DNA from: Autumnicola musiva
Lineage (GTDB): Bacteria; Bacteroidota; Bacteroidia; Flavobacteriales; Flavobacteriaceae
NCBI RefSeq assembly: GCF_031846585.1
Contig: NZ_JAVRHK010000004.1
Coordinates: 255,881-319,880 of the forward strand
Length of the DNA: 64,000 nt
Direction of reading: 5' to 3'
This document shows, piece after piece, positions 9,423-19,120 of the stretch (position 1 is the stretch's first letter; every line of letters starts with the position of its first letter). The translations under genes and the position numbers were made by a program. The notes below the pieces were generated by a model. The model was not told the origin of the DNA and made no database searches. It saw nothing but the letters and a program-made list of their open reading frames with translations.

Positions 9423-9505
9423 TTGCAATTATTCGGCATCAATTGATTATCTTTGCTGCGCGAATGAAAAAATCACTAATAGAAGTTCACAATTCGTCAA
9501 CATGA
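9423..9505 (+). promoter_or_regulatory. orphan promoter with truncated downstream frame
   Basis: TTG (9423-9425) and TATCTTTG (9448-9455), 22 bases apart, match the Bacteroidetes promoter layout. An ATG follows at 9464 (MKKSLIEVHNSST) but the frame stops after 13 codons. This looks like a gene start left behind after its body was deleted. Confidence 0.4.
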
Positions 9506-9599
9506 ATTAAGATTTTAAGTGAAAGTCCTTTAAAATAAGGGCTTTCCAAGCCATAGCCTATACCTGGTGAGGCTACTAGAAGCATTTTAAGCAAAACTA

Positions 9600-9631
9600 A
9601 AACCCTGTTAATCTTATGATTTACAGGGTTT
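9600..9631. terminator. strong stem-loop with AAACCCTGT arms
   Basis: AAACCCTGT (9600-9608) pairs exactly with ACAGGGTTT (9623-9631), continued inside by AATC/GATT around TTAT. No intact gene lies on either side closely enough to need it. Such hairpins often follow tRNA or operon ends in this group, so it may mark the end of a lost unit. Confidence 0.55.
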
Positions 9632-9956
9632 GTATTTTAATAGTTTCAGTTGATATCAGAGGATATGGACTCAAAAGTTTACAACTCATCAACTTTTTTT
9701 CAGATGAAATTTTTATCTTGATATCTTGTGGAACAGCACAACTGATGGATTTGCTTTCGTGTTTACGCCACAACCATGTTAAAAGGATTAAATGTTATGG
9801 TTTCAAATGTAAGTCGCTGGCCTTTTTCAATTACCTGTGTTCTTAAAATTCAGTTAGGATAGAGGTTTCGTAAAATGCTTTTTTGATCAACATTTTTAAT
9901 AAGATTGCTCTTCCATTTTACGTTATTTGGAATCAGGACTATTAAATTAGCTCTGT

Positions 9957-12545
9957 TTATTGCAGCTTAATATTAATAATGCCCAGTGCGTGCGCTTGCT
10001 TAAGTTCTTCCCCTTCCATTCCAGGGCCAATAGAGAATTGGAGGCTTTCAGTATTTTTCAGATTAAATTCTCCTTTATAATTATGGTCAAAATAATACGG
10101 CAAAAATGACGGGTATGGTCGTGGCAGAGTAACCGTTTTTACAGGTTGAAGCTCTTCTAAACTAACGCGATATTCTTCAATTTCCGGAGTCAGCTTAATA
10201 ATTTTGCCAAATGCTGCTCCGTTATCCATCACCAAAGCAACCTGCAGTGTTTCCGGTTTATCATTCAGCGACCTTGCTTTTATAACTAACTCCTGCTTCG
10301 CCGGCAGCTCTTCCAGCCTGCCTTTTATTCTTTCCTGGAAATTATAACGGAAAGAATAATCGTAAACAGGTTCAGCATCCAGATTTTCCGCATCTTCTTC
10401 AAAAAGCTGCTCCACTTTTACCTGATATTCTGCCTCGCCCGGATTATTTGCAGGTACCACTTTGTTTCCGGGATTCCAGGGGGCAACCACATCATCGGCA
10501 TTTTCCGAAGCATTAAAAATATAAAGCGGACTCTCTTTTTTTACAATTTTCAGCCTGTAGGAAGCCTCATCATAAAAATCCCAGTCGCGCGGGCTACCAT
10601 CCACTCCCGAAGGAAAAGTTTGGCTGCCTTCCTGCGTATTTACGATTATCTGGTACTCGAGAAAACCATGTTTCAGCAATTTCTTGGGTACTTCTGCGGA
10701 ATAATTATCGGGTGCTTTATGTTGAAGTTCAAGATTCTCAAAGGAATTACCATTTCTCAACACCGCGGTTACCTTCTCTATGTTGGTATTGGAAATAATT
10801 TCTGCTGAAATCCCTAAAGATGAATCTTCTGAAATTTCCTGAAGTGGTTCGTGCACAACATATGTTTGTTCTACCGTAGTTTGCGGCGCCGTAAATTCCT
10901 GCAGCCCAATATTTGTCAAATTAGAGATATCATCTGAAAAAGATTTTCCGGAGCCGGTTAAAATATAAGTTCCGGGTCTGATGTTAAAAGTACCGGAACT
11001 GACTTCAGTAGTAAAAGAATTACCTTCATTTAAAGCCTTAACAGAAAAATTGTCGAGACCCGGCAAACTAAGAGTCATATTTCTGCTTTCCCAGTTTATA
11101 ACCGAGATAATCTTCTCCAAACTGTTACTTCCAAATGGATTGTTCACATTAAAAGCATCGGGCATCACTTCCAAACGCCAGATTCCGTCTTCCAGTTTAT
11201 CAAGAAAATAAGCTCCTGTACCCTCATATTCCACCAGATTGGAATTTCCATACCCGGCAAGATGGATCAAGGATTCTGTTGATTTTGGCTCCGCTACATT
11301 ATGGTTTGTATAAATAAATTCTTCTGCGGAATTATATACTGCCAGATCCTTTTTATAATCTATGCTGAAATTGCCAAATTTCAGATTTTCAGGATAGTTT
11401 CCAAGATCTTTGTTCATCGGGACTTCATGAAATACCTTGGAAGCAATCATCAAAGCCAAAGCTTTTTTTGGAGTATAAGCCAGGTTCATATAATGTGTAT
11501 TATACTCAGTATTGGAATAGGCCATAAAAGTGGGATCGTAAGCAAAATGCGTGGCAATCTGGATTCCAGCTTCCCGAAAACTCCTGGCCATTGCGGGATA
11601 CATGTAAGATTTAAAAACATCGGCAGCATCGAACTCATAAACTATTTTTGCGCCATTATTTTCAGTAATTACATCGTCAAAAGGGATATTGTATTCATTC
11701 ACATTAGGAAGAAGATTCCCCTCCAATTCTTTCTGAAATCCAAGCCCTGTTGGATACCATTGGAAGGTCCCACCCTGAATGTCGGCATCAAAATAAGCCT
11801 GGGCCAGGTGAGTGCTGTGGCTAATATTGTAGAAAATTGGTTTCTCCGATCCTGTACTCCTCATAGCCTTCGTCATTTTGTTAATGAAGTTGGTCACTTC
11901 AGCCGGAGTTCCTTTGTGATGAGGTTCATTGCTGATTTCAAAAGCAATAATATTGGGTTCGTTTTTATAAGCAACATCGGTGTAAGGGTTCACATGATTT
12001 AGAAACTGTTCCAGGTAATTTTGCTGCGCTTTTATCGCGCCAGGATCGGTCAAACTATTTGCTTTGCCGTATTTATCTGAAAACCCGGGAGTGTCTTCAT
12101 CGGGTTCCGGCCAGCCATTGCCCCAGTAGGCTATAGGCGTAATCATAAAATTGATATTCCTGTCCTTTAGCTGTTTCAGGAGATAATCGAAGGTTTCCAG
12201 ATGTTCATTTTCCAGCAGGTTTCCCTCTTCATCACTAATTTCCGTATCCCAAACATGAATGCGATAAAGGTCAAATCCCAGCCTTGAAAAATGATATACA
12301 TCATTATCTATGGCTTCCTTTATCTCCACGCCTAATTTTTCTGCAGTTCGATAAGCATGTGCGAAAGGGGCAGAATAATTTACGCCAAAGCCTTTTACTT
12401 CTTCATTCGTATTTTCCCAGCGTATTACCCCTTTATCATCTACATAAGCGTTGCCATGCTGCTTGTTTTCCTGAGCTGAAAGTCTGCTGAAAATCCCCAG
12501 AAGCAGGAAAACAGCTATTTGTAATATTTTTTGTTCTCTTTTCAT
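9957..12545 (-). CDS. secreted GH-A clan glycoside hydrolase, candidate GH147-type beta-galactosidase
   Basis: Signal peptide (from MKREQKILQ; an in-frame ATG 15 bases upstream is less likely), then a TIM-barrel glycosidase. Counting from the longer start, FEISNEPHH carries the likely acid/base E212 and KIVYEFDAAD the likely nucleophile E309, the spacing expected of clan GH-A. Residues from about 420 on look like beta-sandwich modules; the C-terminal third (about 570-867) is unlike common carbohydrate modules I know. It ends a seven-gene minus-strand galactan operon beside GH2 and GH53. GH147 is a beta-galactosidase family first described from a Bacteroides pectic-galactan locus, which makes it the best guess. 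A GH5-like assignment is the alternative, and I cannot separate the two by eye. Confidence 0.65.
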   Translation of the reverse strand: MKREQKILQIAVFLLLGIFSRLSAQENKQHGNAYVDDKGVIRWENTNEEVKGFGVNYSAPFAHAYRTAEKLGVEIKEAIDNDVYHFSRLGFDLYRIHVWDTEISDEEGNLLENEHLETFDYLLKQLKDRNINFMITPIAYWGNGWPEPDEDTPGFSDKYGKANSLTDPGAIKAQQNYLEQFLNHVNPYTDVAYKNEPNIIAFEISNEPHHKGTPAEVTNFINKMTKAMRSTGSEKPIFYNISHSTHLAQAYFDADIQGGTFQWYPTGLGFQKELEGNLLPNVNEYNIPFDDVITENNGAKIVYEFDAADVFKSYMYPAMARSFREAGIQIATHFAYDPTFMAYSNTEYNTHYMNLAYTPKKALALMIASKVFHEVPMNKDLGNYPENLKFGNFSIDYKKDLAVYNSAEEFIYTNHNVAEPKSTESLIHLAGYGNSNLVEYEGTGAYFLDKLEDGIWRLEVMPDAFNVNNPFGSNSLEKIISVINWESRNMTLSLPGLDNFSVKALNEGNSFTTEVSSGTFNIRPGTYILTGSGKSFSDDISNLTNIGLQEFTAPQTTVEQTYVVHEPLQEISEDSSLGISAEIISNTNIEKVTAVLRNGNSFENLELQHKAPDNYSAEVPKKLLKHGFLEYQIIVNTQEGSQTFPSGVDGSPRDWDFYDEASYRLKIVKKESPLYIFNASENADDVVAPWNPGNKVVPANNPGEAEYQVKVEQLFEEDAENLDAEPVYDYSFRYNFQERIKGRLEELPAKQELVIKARSLNDKPETLQVALVMDNGAAFGKIIKLTPEIEEYRVSLEELQPVKTVTLPRPYPSFLPYYFDHNYKGEFNLKNTESLQFSIGPGMEGEELKQAHALGIINIKLQ

Positions 12546-12608
12546 AGTTGAAATTTCCATGCAGTTTATAGAGAATGTTAATCCCTTTTAACTGTAATGC
12601 TCCTCAAT

Positions 12609-15056
12609 TTATTCTACATTTATTTTAACCGAATCTTTCCCGATGCCTTTTGCCTGCGCGGTTACATTAATGGTCCCGGCATCAAAATCTGAGCCCACAA
12701 TAATCATTGCTTTTCCGTAGAAAAGATCTACCTCATCGTCTTGTAAAGGGTCGAAAGACTGCGGATTTCCATTACCTGCACCGGCAAGATGCCCCTTACC
12801 ACTCACTTCAATTGCTATGGAATTATTGGCCAGGGGAGCCGGATTCCCATCTTTATCAAAAGCTTCCACGAGAATGTAAGACAAATCCATTCCATTGGCC
12901 TGGATTCTGGTCCTGTCTGCCGAGAGCTTTATATGATGTGGTTCCCCGGCAGTTTTTACTGTATTTTCTCCTATTTTCTTTCCATTCTTATAAGCAACAG
13001 CCTTTACCTCTCCAGGCTGATATTTGGTGTTTTTCCACATTAACCTAAAACGTTCTGTAGAATTGGAAGACACCGGGTCTTTACACTTTTTGCCCTGGGA
13101 TTTGCCGTTTATAAAAAGCTCGGCGCAATCACCGTTGGTGTATACAAAAACAGGGACGGTTTCTCCTTCTTTCCCTTTCCAGTTCCAATGCGGCAATATA
13201 TGTACAGTAGTTTCTTCAGGCTTCCAGTAGCTTTTATAGAGAAAATACCTGTCTTTGGGAATTCCCACCATATCCACAATTCCAAAGTAAGAGCTACGCG
13301 CTGCAGCTTTATCCTTCATTCCCATTTTCTTCACTTCTGCATTGGTATAGGGTGTTGGTTCTCCCAAATAGTCAAATCCGGTCCACACAAATTCTCCTGC
13401 GATATAATTTTCTTCCTGCTGCCACATAAAATCGTCATCTGAAATTTCGGCCCATTCAGGAGCATTCAGGTCATAAGAACTCACCTGTAGTGATTTGGTG
13501 AAATCGGTTTTTTCTTCCGCAAGCGGAAATTCATAAAATCCGCGTGTACTTACCGTAGATGCCGATTCGCTGATGATCACCGATTTATCCGGCTCTAACT
13601 GGCGGGCAAGCCTGTAGCGCCTTCCGTAGTTCCAGCTGTGTACGTCGTAATAATCAAAATGTCGCAAAGCTGCATTTGCCATCTGGTCATTTACAAGAGT
13701 TGTAGGTCGTGTAGGATCGTATTTATCTACATAATTCAGCATAGTATGCAGCCTTTTAAAGCCGTTGTTGATATTGGCTTGTACATCGTGTATTTCATTG
13801 CCCACGCTCCAGATAAAAACCGATGGATGGTTCCTGTCTCTTCTTACAAAATTCTGGATATTTCTGTGGGCGAAATTATCAAAATCGGTAGTGTCGGTTA
13901 TACCTGCTTTTGCATCATACTTATCAAAAATTTCATTAAAAAACAGGATTCCCATCTTGTCACAGAGTTCCAACAATTCGGGAGCGGCAACATTATGGCT
14001 GGTTCTTATTGCGTTTACACCCATAGCTTTCATGATTTCCAGTTGCCTTTCAGCAGCACGAGGATAAAAAGCTGCTCCAAGAGGCCCATGGCCGTGATGA
14101 AGGTTTACACCCTTTAACTGTACTCTCTTGTTATTAAGGTAAAATCCATCATTCGCGGTAAATTCAATAGTCCGCATTCCAAAAGTGGTTTCTTTTTGGT
14201 CTACAAGTTTATTATTCTGATAAACGTTTGTAAGTGCGGTATAGAGGTTTGGTGTTTGCGTATCCCAGAGAAGAGGATTAGTCACTTGTAAAGTAACTTC
14301 CAAATCTTTATCATCACCTGCTTTTATAGTTTTTGTGATGCTTCCTTTGGCGACTTCATTTTTCTGAGAATCAAGAATTAATTGCTCCACCCGGATGGAA
14401 TCGGATTCAGCAGAATTGTTCACAATATTATTGCTGATTCTTACCTCTGCATAATGGGATTTTATAATTGGGGTGGTAACATAGGTACCCCAAATACTTA
14501 CATGAACCGGATTGGTTACCAGCATTTGCACCTTGCGGTAAATCCCGGCCCCGGGATACCATCTGCTGTCGTGTTCTTTGGTGCTGGCATGCACGGCCAA
14601 GATATTTTCACCTTCAAAGTTGAGATGATCGGTAATATCGAGATAAAATGAATTATAGCCATAATCCCATTTTCCAACCAGCTCCCCATTAATATAAACT
14701 TCAGGGAAGGCCATCACCCCGTCAAAAATAAGCTGCACTTTTTTGTTTTTAAATGAAGGCTGAATTTTCAGTTCCTTACGGTACCAACCTTCTCCTTTCC
14801 ACGGAAGTTTTCCTGTGCTGCCGTCGCCATCTATAATAAAATCTTCGGAAATTGCCCAGTCGTGCGGAATTCTTACCTGCTCCCAGTTGGAATCATCGAA
14901 ATTAAGGGTAGCGGCATGCTTAGGATTTCCTTTTATGAATTTCCATTCTTTCTGAAGATTAAAAATTTCCCGCTGCTGCGCATTAATTGTGGAAAATGCT
15001 GAAAAAAATATGGAGATTAAAATTAGGGTCAATTTCCCTGGTGTACAGAATTTCAT
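12609..15056 (-). CDS. GH2 family beta-galactosidase, secreted
   Basis: Exo-acting retaining glycosidase expected to remove terminal galactose from galacto-oligosaccharides produced by the neighbouring GH53. A cleavable signal peptide (to about FSTINAQ) points to the periplasm. Domain order is jelly roll (about 30-190), immunoglobulin-like (190-300), TIM barrel (300-600) and C-terminal beta modules. Acid/base is E421 in WSVGNEIH; nucleophile is E497 in VIISESAS. The gene is intact and of normal length. It lies 20 bases after GH53 and about 60 bases before the GH147-like gene, in one operon. It is a paralogue of the GH2 at 3090-5858 but lacks that protein's lipid anchor and acidic insert. Confidence 0.9.
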   Translation of the reverse strand: MKFCTPGKLTLILISIFFSAFSTINAQQREIFNLQKEWKFIKGNPKHAATLNFDDSNWEQVRIPHDWAISEDFIIDGDGSTGKLPWKGEGWYRKELKIQPSFKNKKVQLIFDGVMAFPEVYINGELVGKWDYGYNSFYLDITDHLNFEGENILAVHASTKEHDSRWYPGAGIYRKVQMLVTNPVHVSIWGTYVTTPIIKSHYAEVRISNNIVNNSAESDSIRVEQLILDSQKNEVAKGSITKTIKAGDDKDLEVTLQVTNPLLWDTQTPNLYTALTNVYQNNKLVDQKETTFGMRTIEFTANDGFYLNNKRVQLKGVNLHHGHGPLGAAFYPRAAERQLEIMKAMGVNAIRTSHNVAAPELLELCDKMGILFFNEIFDKYDAKAGITDTTDFDNFAHRNIQNFVRRDRNHPSVFIWSVGNEIHDVQANINNGFKRLHTMLNYVDKYDPTRPTTLVNDQMANAALRHFDYYDVHSWNYGRRYRLARQLEPDKSVIISESASTVSTRGFYEFPLAEEKTDFTKSLQVSSYDLNAPEWAEISDDDFMWQQEENYIAGEFVWTGFDYLGEPTPYTNAEVKKMGMKDKAAARSSYFGIVDMVGIPKDRYFLYKSYWKPEETTVHILPHWNWKGKEGETVPVFVYTNGDCAELFINGKSQGKKCKDPVSSNSTERFRLMWKNTKYQPGEVKAVAYKNGKKIGENTVKTAGEPHHIKLSADRTRIQANGMDLSYILVEAFDKDGNPAPLANNSIAIEVSGKGHLAGAGNGNPQSFDPLQDDEVDLFYGKAMIIVGSDFDAGTINVTAQAKGIGKDSVKINVE

Positions 15057-15076
15057 TTATAACAATGGTTTAAGTC

Positions 15077-16270
15077 TTAATTATCTTTGGAAGCCTCATA
15101 AAACTGCATTCCTAAAGTAGCTTTGTTGTCATGGTCAAATAGGGTGGCATTATCCCAATGTGATCCTGTACCCCATTGGGTATTGCAACCGGTAGAAACC
15201 CATGCAGGTTCCCAGTACACCAAGCCCTCTCCGCCTGCCGTGACTATTACCTCCCGGAGATTGTTAAGATAATCCAGCTGGCCCTGCGGTGATGCGGGAT
15301 AACCTTCTATTAAAGCATCATTCCCGAGGATATTATTGGCGGCATCTATATCTTCCATGATAAATGGATATGCGGTTTCCACTACCATCAATTTTTTATT
15401 GTACGTATTAATAAGTGTTTTAAAAGCAGAAGCAACGTTGTTTAAATCATATTCAGACCAGATAGGATAATAGGAAAGTCCAATCCAGTCATAATCTGTC
15501 ACCCCGTTTTGGGTAGCCTGCTCAAACCACCAAAGCCCGTTTTCAGGCTGGGCGATATGTAACATCACCCCAATATCGGCTTCTTTTTCTTCGGAAATAT
15601 CCCTTACAGCTTTTATTCCTGAATTTATGAGATAAGAATTTCGTTCCCAGTCTATAGGCCACGCCAATTCTCCCTTTTGTAGGATCATCCCGTTAATTTC
15701 GTTACCCACCTGAACGATTTCAGGTAATAAACCGGCCTCAGCCAAATCATTCAAGGTGTTATATGTATAATCATAAAGCAACTGTCCCAGAGCCTCTGTA
15801 TCATCAATTTTACTTTCCCATGCTGCGGGAATTTCCTGTGACTCCGGATCGGTCCAGTTATCGGAATAATGAAAATCCAGCAGCACCTGCATTCCCTGTT
15901 CTTTTGCGCGGCTAATGGATTTTTTAACATCGTCAAAATTGGAGTAATTAGTCCATTGCGGATTATGCCATAGACGCACCCGCACCAGATTGGCCCCTGC
16001 ATTTTTAAAAATACTGTAGGGATCTTCGGCTTCTCCTTCGCGGTTATAATAAGTTGCGCCGCAATCCTCCATTTCGTTTACATAAGACAAATCGGCCCCA
16101 TAATAGAAACTGATTTCCTCGGAAGGGGTTTCTCCAGGCTCTTCTTCCTCTTCATTTCCGGGTATTTCTCCTGTTGGATCATCATCAGAAGTAATTCCGC
16201 CATCATTATTATCACCAGATGAACAGGATGTTCCTAAAAAAAGCAACAACATTACACTTAATACCTTCAT
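15077..16270 (-). CDS. GH53 endo-beta-1,4-galactanase, lipoprotein
   Basis: Cuts internal beta-1,4-galactosyl links of type I (pectic) galactan. I chose the ATG at 16270 (MKVLSVMLLL), which gives a lipoprotein signal ending LGTSC followed by Gly/Asp residues and then an acidic E/P/G-rich linker. That pattern is typical of surface export in Bacteroidetes. GH53 signatures are clear: YYGADLSYVNEMEDCGATYY, RVRLWHNPQW and LLDFHYSDNWTDP. Counting from the longest frame, acid/base is E203 in QVGNEING and nucleophile E310 in MVVETAYPF. It is the substrate-defining gene of the operon and lies directly after the SusE/F-like gene. Confidence 0.95.
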   Translation of the reverse strand: MKVLSVMLLLFLGTSCSSGDNNDGGITSDDDPTGEIPGNEEEEEPGETPSEEISFYYGADLSYVNEMEDCGATYYNREGEAEDPYSIFKNAGANLVRVRLWHNPQWTNYSNFDDVKKSISRAKEQGMQVLLDFHYSDNWTDPESQEIPAAWESKIDDTEALGQLLYDYTYNTLNDLAEAGLLPEIVQVGNEINGMILQKGELAWPIDWERNSYLINSGIKAVRDISEEKEADIGVMLHIAQPENGLWWFEQATQNGVTDYDWIGLSYYPIWSEYDLNNVASAFKTLINTYNKKLMVVETAYPFIMEDIDAANNILGNDALIEGYPASPQGQLDYLNNLREVIVTAGGEGLVYWEPAWVSTGCNTQWGTGSHWDNATLFDHDNKATLGMQFYEASKDN

Positions 16271-16341
16271 ACTATTATTTATTTTGAAAAGGGAATAGTA
16301 ATGCACTTTGTGTATTATTCCCTATAGTTTAGAATTTTGTC

Positions 16342-17490
16342 CTACTCCAACGTTATGGTTTTTTCCTGGCTGTTGATTGTAATAGTGTAAGAACCAGGTT
16401 CCCCTATAAAACTTAAATTACCATCGGCATCTTCCGCTGAAACAATTTCATCGTCTATGGTGTAGCCCAGGTCATCAAAATAGGCATAGTTAAGGCTACT
16501 GTCCCAGTTTCCACTTTCAGTAAAAAACCTGAAGATTCCGCTGTTAAATGGCAAAGTAGCAGTTCTTATGTATGGTGCCGTTTCTTCTGCCTGTACCGCA
16601 CCGTCAAAACTCCAGTTTCCGGGAACTGCATCTCCCACAAGAATATAAGGGTCGGATTCTTCAACAGTAATAGTTTTTGCATTATTATCAACCACTATGT
16701 TATAAATGCCAGGAGTGCCGTTAAAGTAGAAATTGCTGTCCCCATCTTCTGCATTCTCCAATAATGGATCTATAGTATATCCTTCTTCAACATAATAGGT
16801 ATAACTCAACCCCGACTCCCAATCTCCTTCATTCTCAAAGAAACGGAAAGTATCATTGGTTAGCTCAAGGTTGGAAGTGTATACATTACTATCGCAATTA
16901 AAAACTATGGGAGAACTCCATTCCCAGCCTGCATCTACCGCAGCGGCCCCAACAATATAAATGGGATCACAGCCGGCGCCTACAGGGGCTCGCTCAATCC
17001 ATGTCACAGTTAGCGGCTGAATATCGGACATTACATCTATGCTGTTTGCTGTTCCCGTACCGGTGTAGGCGTGCACACGAAAATAAACTTCACCTGTATT
17101 ATTGGGCAAACCATCGTCTCCTGTAGTCTCAGGATCATTATCCAATCCCATATCTTCAGCAAAACCTAATAATTGTTCTACAGTAACCGCCTGATTGGTA
17201 TTAGTGGTGGTTGCTATGATTTCAGAGGTGCCAAAATCCGGATCTGTTGAAGCCAATAGATCATAACTTACATTAACCGGGGCATCAAAGTTAACAGGAT
17301 TCCAGAAGAACCGTTCAGCAATATTAGTTTCGGTTTCTTCAGAAAGTAAATATTCAGGCTGAAATGAATTTTCAAAAGATACTCCCTCAGGATCTGGTAC
17401 TGCCGTAAAGTTGAGACTGTCTTCTTCTTCGCAGGAAGTAAATCCAATTAAGTTCACGAATGTAATTATGTATAAAAATGCTCTTTTCAT
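16342..17490 (-). CDS. SusE/SusF-like surface glycan-binding lipoprotein
   Basis: Lipoprotein signal ending GFTSC (Cys20) followed by EEED. The N-terminal half (about 30-165) looks like the immunoglobulin-like SusE domain. The C-terminal half is two tandem SusE/F-type beta-sandwich modules, recognised by matching blocks FRFFENEGDWESGLSYTYY / FRFFTESGNWDSSLNYAYF and GIYNIVVDNNAKTITVE / GSYTITINSQEKTITLE. Proteins of this type hold polymer at the cell surface and are not catalytic. It lies between SusD and the GH53, the usual place, and the locus makes galactan the likely ligand. No enzymatic residues are seen. Confidence 0.85.
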   Translation of the reverse strand: MKRAFLYIITFVNLIGFTSCEEEDSLNFTAVPDPEGVSFENSFQPEYLLSEETETNIAERFFWNPVNFDAPVNVSYDLLASTDPDFGTSEIIATTTNTNQAVTVEQLLGFAEDMGLDNDPETTGDDGLPNNTGEVYFRVHAYTGTGTANSIDVMSDIQPLTVTWIERAPVGAGCDPIYIVGAAAVDAGWEWSSPIVFNCDSNVYTSNLELTNDTFRFFENEGDWESGLSYTYYVEEGYTIDPLLENAEDGDSNFYFNGTPGIYNIVVDNNAKTITVEESDPYILVGDAVPGNWSFDGAVQAEETAPYIRTATLPFNSGIFRFFTESGNWDSSLNYAYFDDLGYTIDDEIVSAEDADGNLSFIGEPGSYTITINSQEKTITLE

Positions 17491-17508
17491 CTTTCTATTT
17501 TTTAATTG

Positions 17509-19110
17509 TTAGTAACCGGGATTTTGAGTAAGATTTGGATTTGCCGCTAGACTGGCACCTGGGATGGGATATAACCTCCTATTTTGATCTATGGCAATCC
17601 CATTAGGAGTACTTCCTTTCCAGGACCAGTTATAGGCACCGCCCGTAAACCTGTTAAAGCGGATGAGGTCCTGCCTGCGGTGCGCTTCCCAATAAAGTTC
17701 AACCATTCTTTCTTCAAGTAGAAAATCTAAGGAAAGCTCTCCTGCGCTTACTCTTAATGGATTGTTAGCGCGTTGCCGCAATTGGTTTACATAATCTACT
17801 GCGGTGTCCAGGGAACCTCCGCCACCTCTTAAATGGGCTTCAGCATACATAAGGTAAACATCGCCAAGCCTGAACATGGGAAAATCTGTATCTACAATTT
17901 CCAATGCAGAACCCGCTTCCCCGGTAGAGGTAAGGTTAGACCATTTTGCAACAACATATCCCGTATTCCGCTGAGCAATATCGGGAATGTTGATGCTCCT
18001 TTCTTCTGTAATAAGTGTATTGCGTTCATCACTATCATAACTGCCATTGAGCATGGTTTCAGAAAATTCCTGGGTAACCCTAATTGCTCCATTCCAGCCG
18101 GGACTTACCCCAAAATCTGCAGCATTCGCTTCAACCGAACCTACCTGCCCGTTTACTGCCACTGTAGTAGGACCAAAATTTTGCGTCACCACGCCGTCTG
18201 AAACTAAGGGAAAAATAATTTCATTTCTTGCTGCACTTACATCATTATCTGCCATAAAAAGTGTAAGATAATCTGGGGCAAGAGAAAATCCGGCAGCTAT
18301 AATTTGTTCACAATAATCAATACAATCTGTATAGCGGGCTTCACCGGTATAAATTTCAGCATTAAGATACATCTTTGCCAGCAGCATCCATGCGGCAGCT
18401 TTGTCAGCTCTGGCATATTCATTTTCAAGAGGCTCTTCCAGCTGCGGAATGATCTCCAAAAGCTCTGACTCTATATAATTAAAAAGTTCAGTTCTCTCAT
18501 AAACCGGAGCCTGATATGCGCCAACAGGGTCGTCTACGATTACAAACGGAGCCTTACCAAATAAATCCATCATATGATAATAGGCAAGAGCTTTTAAAAA
18601 TCGGGCTTCAGCACGATAAGTGGTAATTTCTTCCCGCAATTGGTTATCTACCCCACGTGAATCCAATGCGCTTTCCGAAGTCTGTCTTAAATATTCGTTG
18701 GCAAATGCTACTGAAGTCATTGTTCTTCCAAACATTCCCCTTAGCACCACGTTTGCTGCTGTCCATGTATTTCTATTTAGTTCCCTTAAACCAGGATCAT
18801 TTTCCCAGGACCATACGGCCTCATCTGTAGGTAATTCCTGTAAATTCCACAAACCACGGCCATACTGGCTAGTACCGGCATCCAGGCCGGCAATATTTGA
18901 ATTATCTGCGCCGTCTGTTCCTGTAAGGCTTAAATTGGCGTAAACCCCGGCAAGGCCTTCCCGGTAAGATTCCGGGTCAGAATAAAAATCATCTGCAAGA
19001 AATGCATTAGGATCTCCTGGTTCCACATCCAGTTCGTTTGTACATCCTGAAAGCAGTATGAAAATGCTCAGGATGCTTAATTTGTTTATTTTTCTTATAA
19101 ATTTATTCAT
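17509..19110 (-). CDS. SusD/RagB-family surface lipoprotein (galactan locus)
   Basis: Helical TPR-rich lipoprotein that caps the SusC pore and delivers oligosaccharide. The signal ends LLSGC (Cys23). An N-terminal SusD-like region (about 25-230) is followed by the C-terminal SusD/RagB signature: FPMFRLGDVYLMYAEAHLRG, then VNQLRQRANNP and a region with ERMVELYWEAHRRQDLIRFN, ending in the common LTQNPGY tail. It is intact, 533 residues, and starts 10 bases after the SusC stop, so it is translated from the same message. The neighbouring GH53 and GH2 genes suggest beta-1,4-galacto-oligosaccharides as cargo. Confidence 0.95.
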   Translation of the reverse strand: MNKFIRKINKLSILSIFILLSGCTNELDVEPGDPNAFLADDFYSDPESYREGLAGVYANLSLTGTDGADNSNIAGLDAGTSQYGRGLWNLQELPTDEAVWSWENDPGLRELNRNTWTAANVVLRGMFGRTMTSVAFANEYLRQTSESALDSRGVDNQLREEITTYRAEARFLKALAYYHMMDLFGKAPFVIVDDPVGAYQAPVYERTELFNYIESELLEIIPQLEEPLENEYARADKAAAWMLLAKMYLNAEIYTGEARYTDCIDYCEQIIAAGFSLAPDYLTLFMADNDVSAARNEIIFPLVSDGVVTQNFGPTTVAVNGQVGSVEANAADFGVSPGWNGAIRVTQEFSETMLNGSYDSDERNTLITEERSINIPDIAQRNTGYVVAKWSNLTSTGEAGSALEIVDTDFPMFRLGDVYLMYAEAHLRGGGGSLDTAVDYVNQLRQRANNPLRVSAGELSLDFLLEERMVELYWEAHRRQDLIRFNRFTGGAYNWSWKGSTPNGIAIDQNRRLYPIPGASLAANPNLTQNPGY

Positions 19111-19120
19111 AGTTTGCTTT

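Larger units (their letters stand above)
9072..9956. other. gene-free stretch with relic sequences
   Basis: No intact gene. It holds a weak hairpin after the barrel relic (about 9092-9122), an unidentified coding fragment (9217-9364), an orphan promoter with a truncated frame (9423-9505) and a strong stem-loop (9600-9631). From 9640 to 9956 nothing is recognised, although the galactan operon should terminate here on the minus strand. Confidence 0.5.

Noticed and set aside
1..9956. Insertion sequence or transposase as the cause of gene decay
   Set aside because: I found no transposase fragment or terminal inverted repeats; the only mobile-DNA signature is the coupling-protein relic.
11301..12002. 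A 233-codon open frame on the plus strand opposite the GH147-like gene
   Set aside because: It lies wholly inside the intact minus-strand glycosidase, has no family resemblance, and has the Cys/Ile/Phe-rich composition of an antisense shadow.
13638..14117. A 159-codon plus-strand frame opposite the GH2 gene
   Set aside because: It is a shadow of the GH2 TIM-barrel coding strand; the GH2 catalytic motifs confirm the minus strand as the real one.
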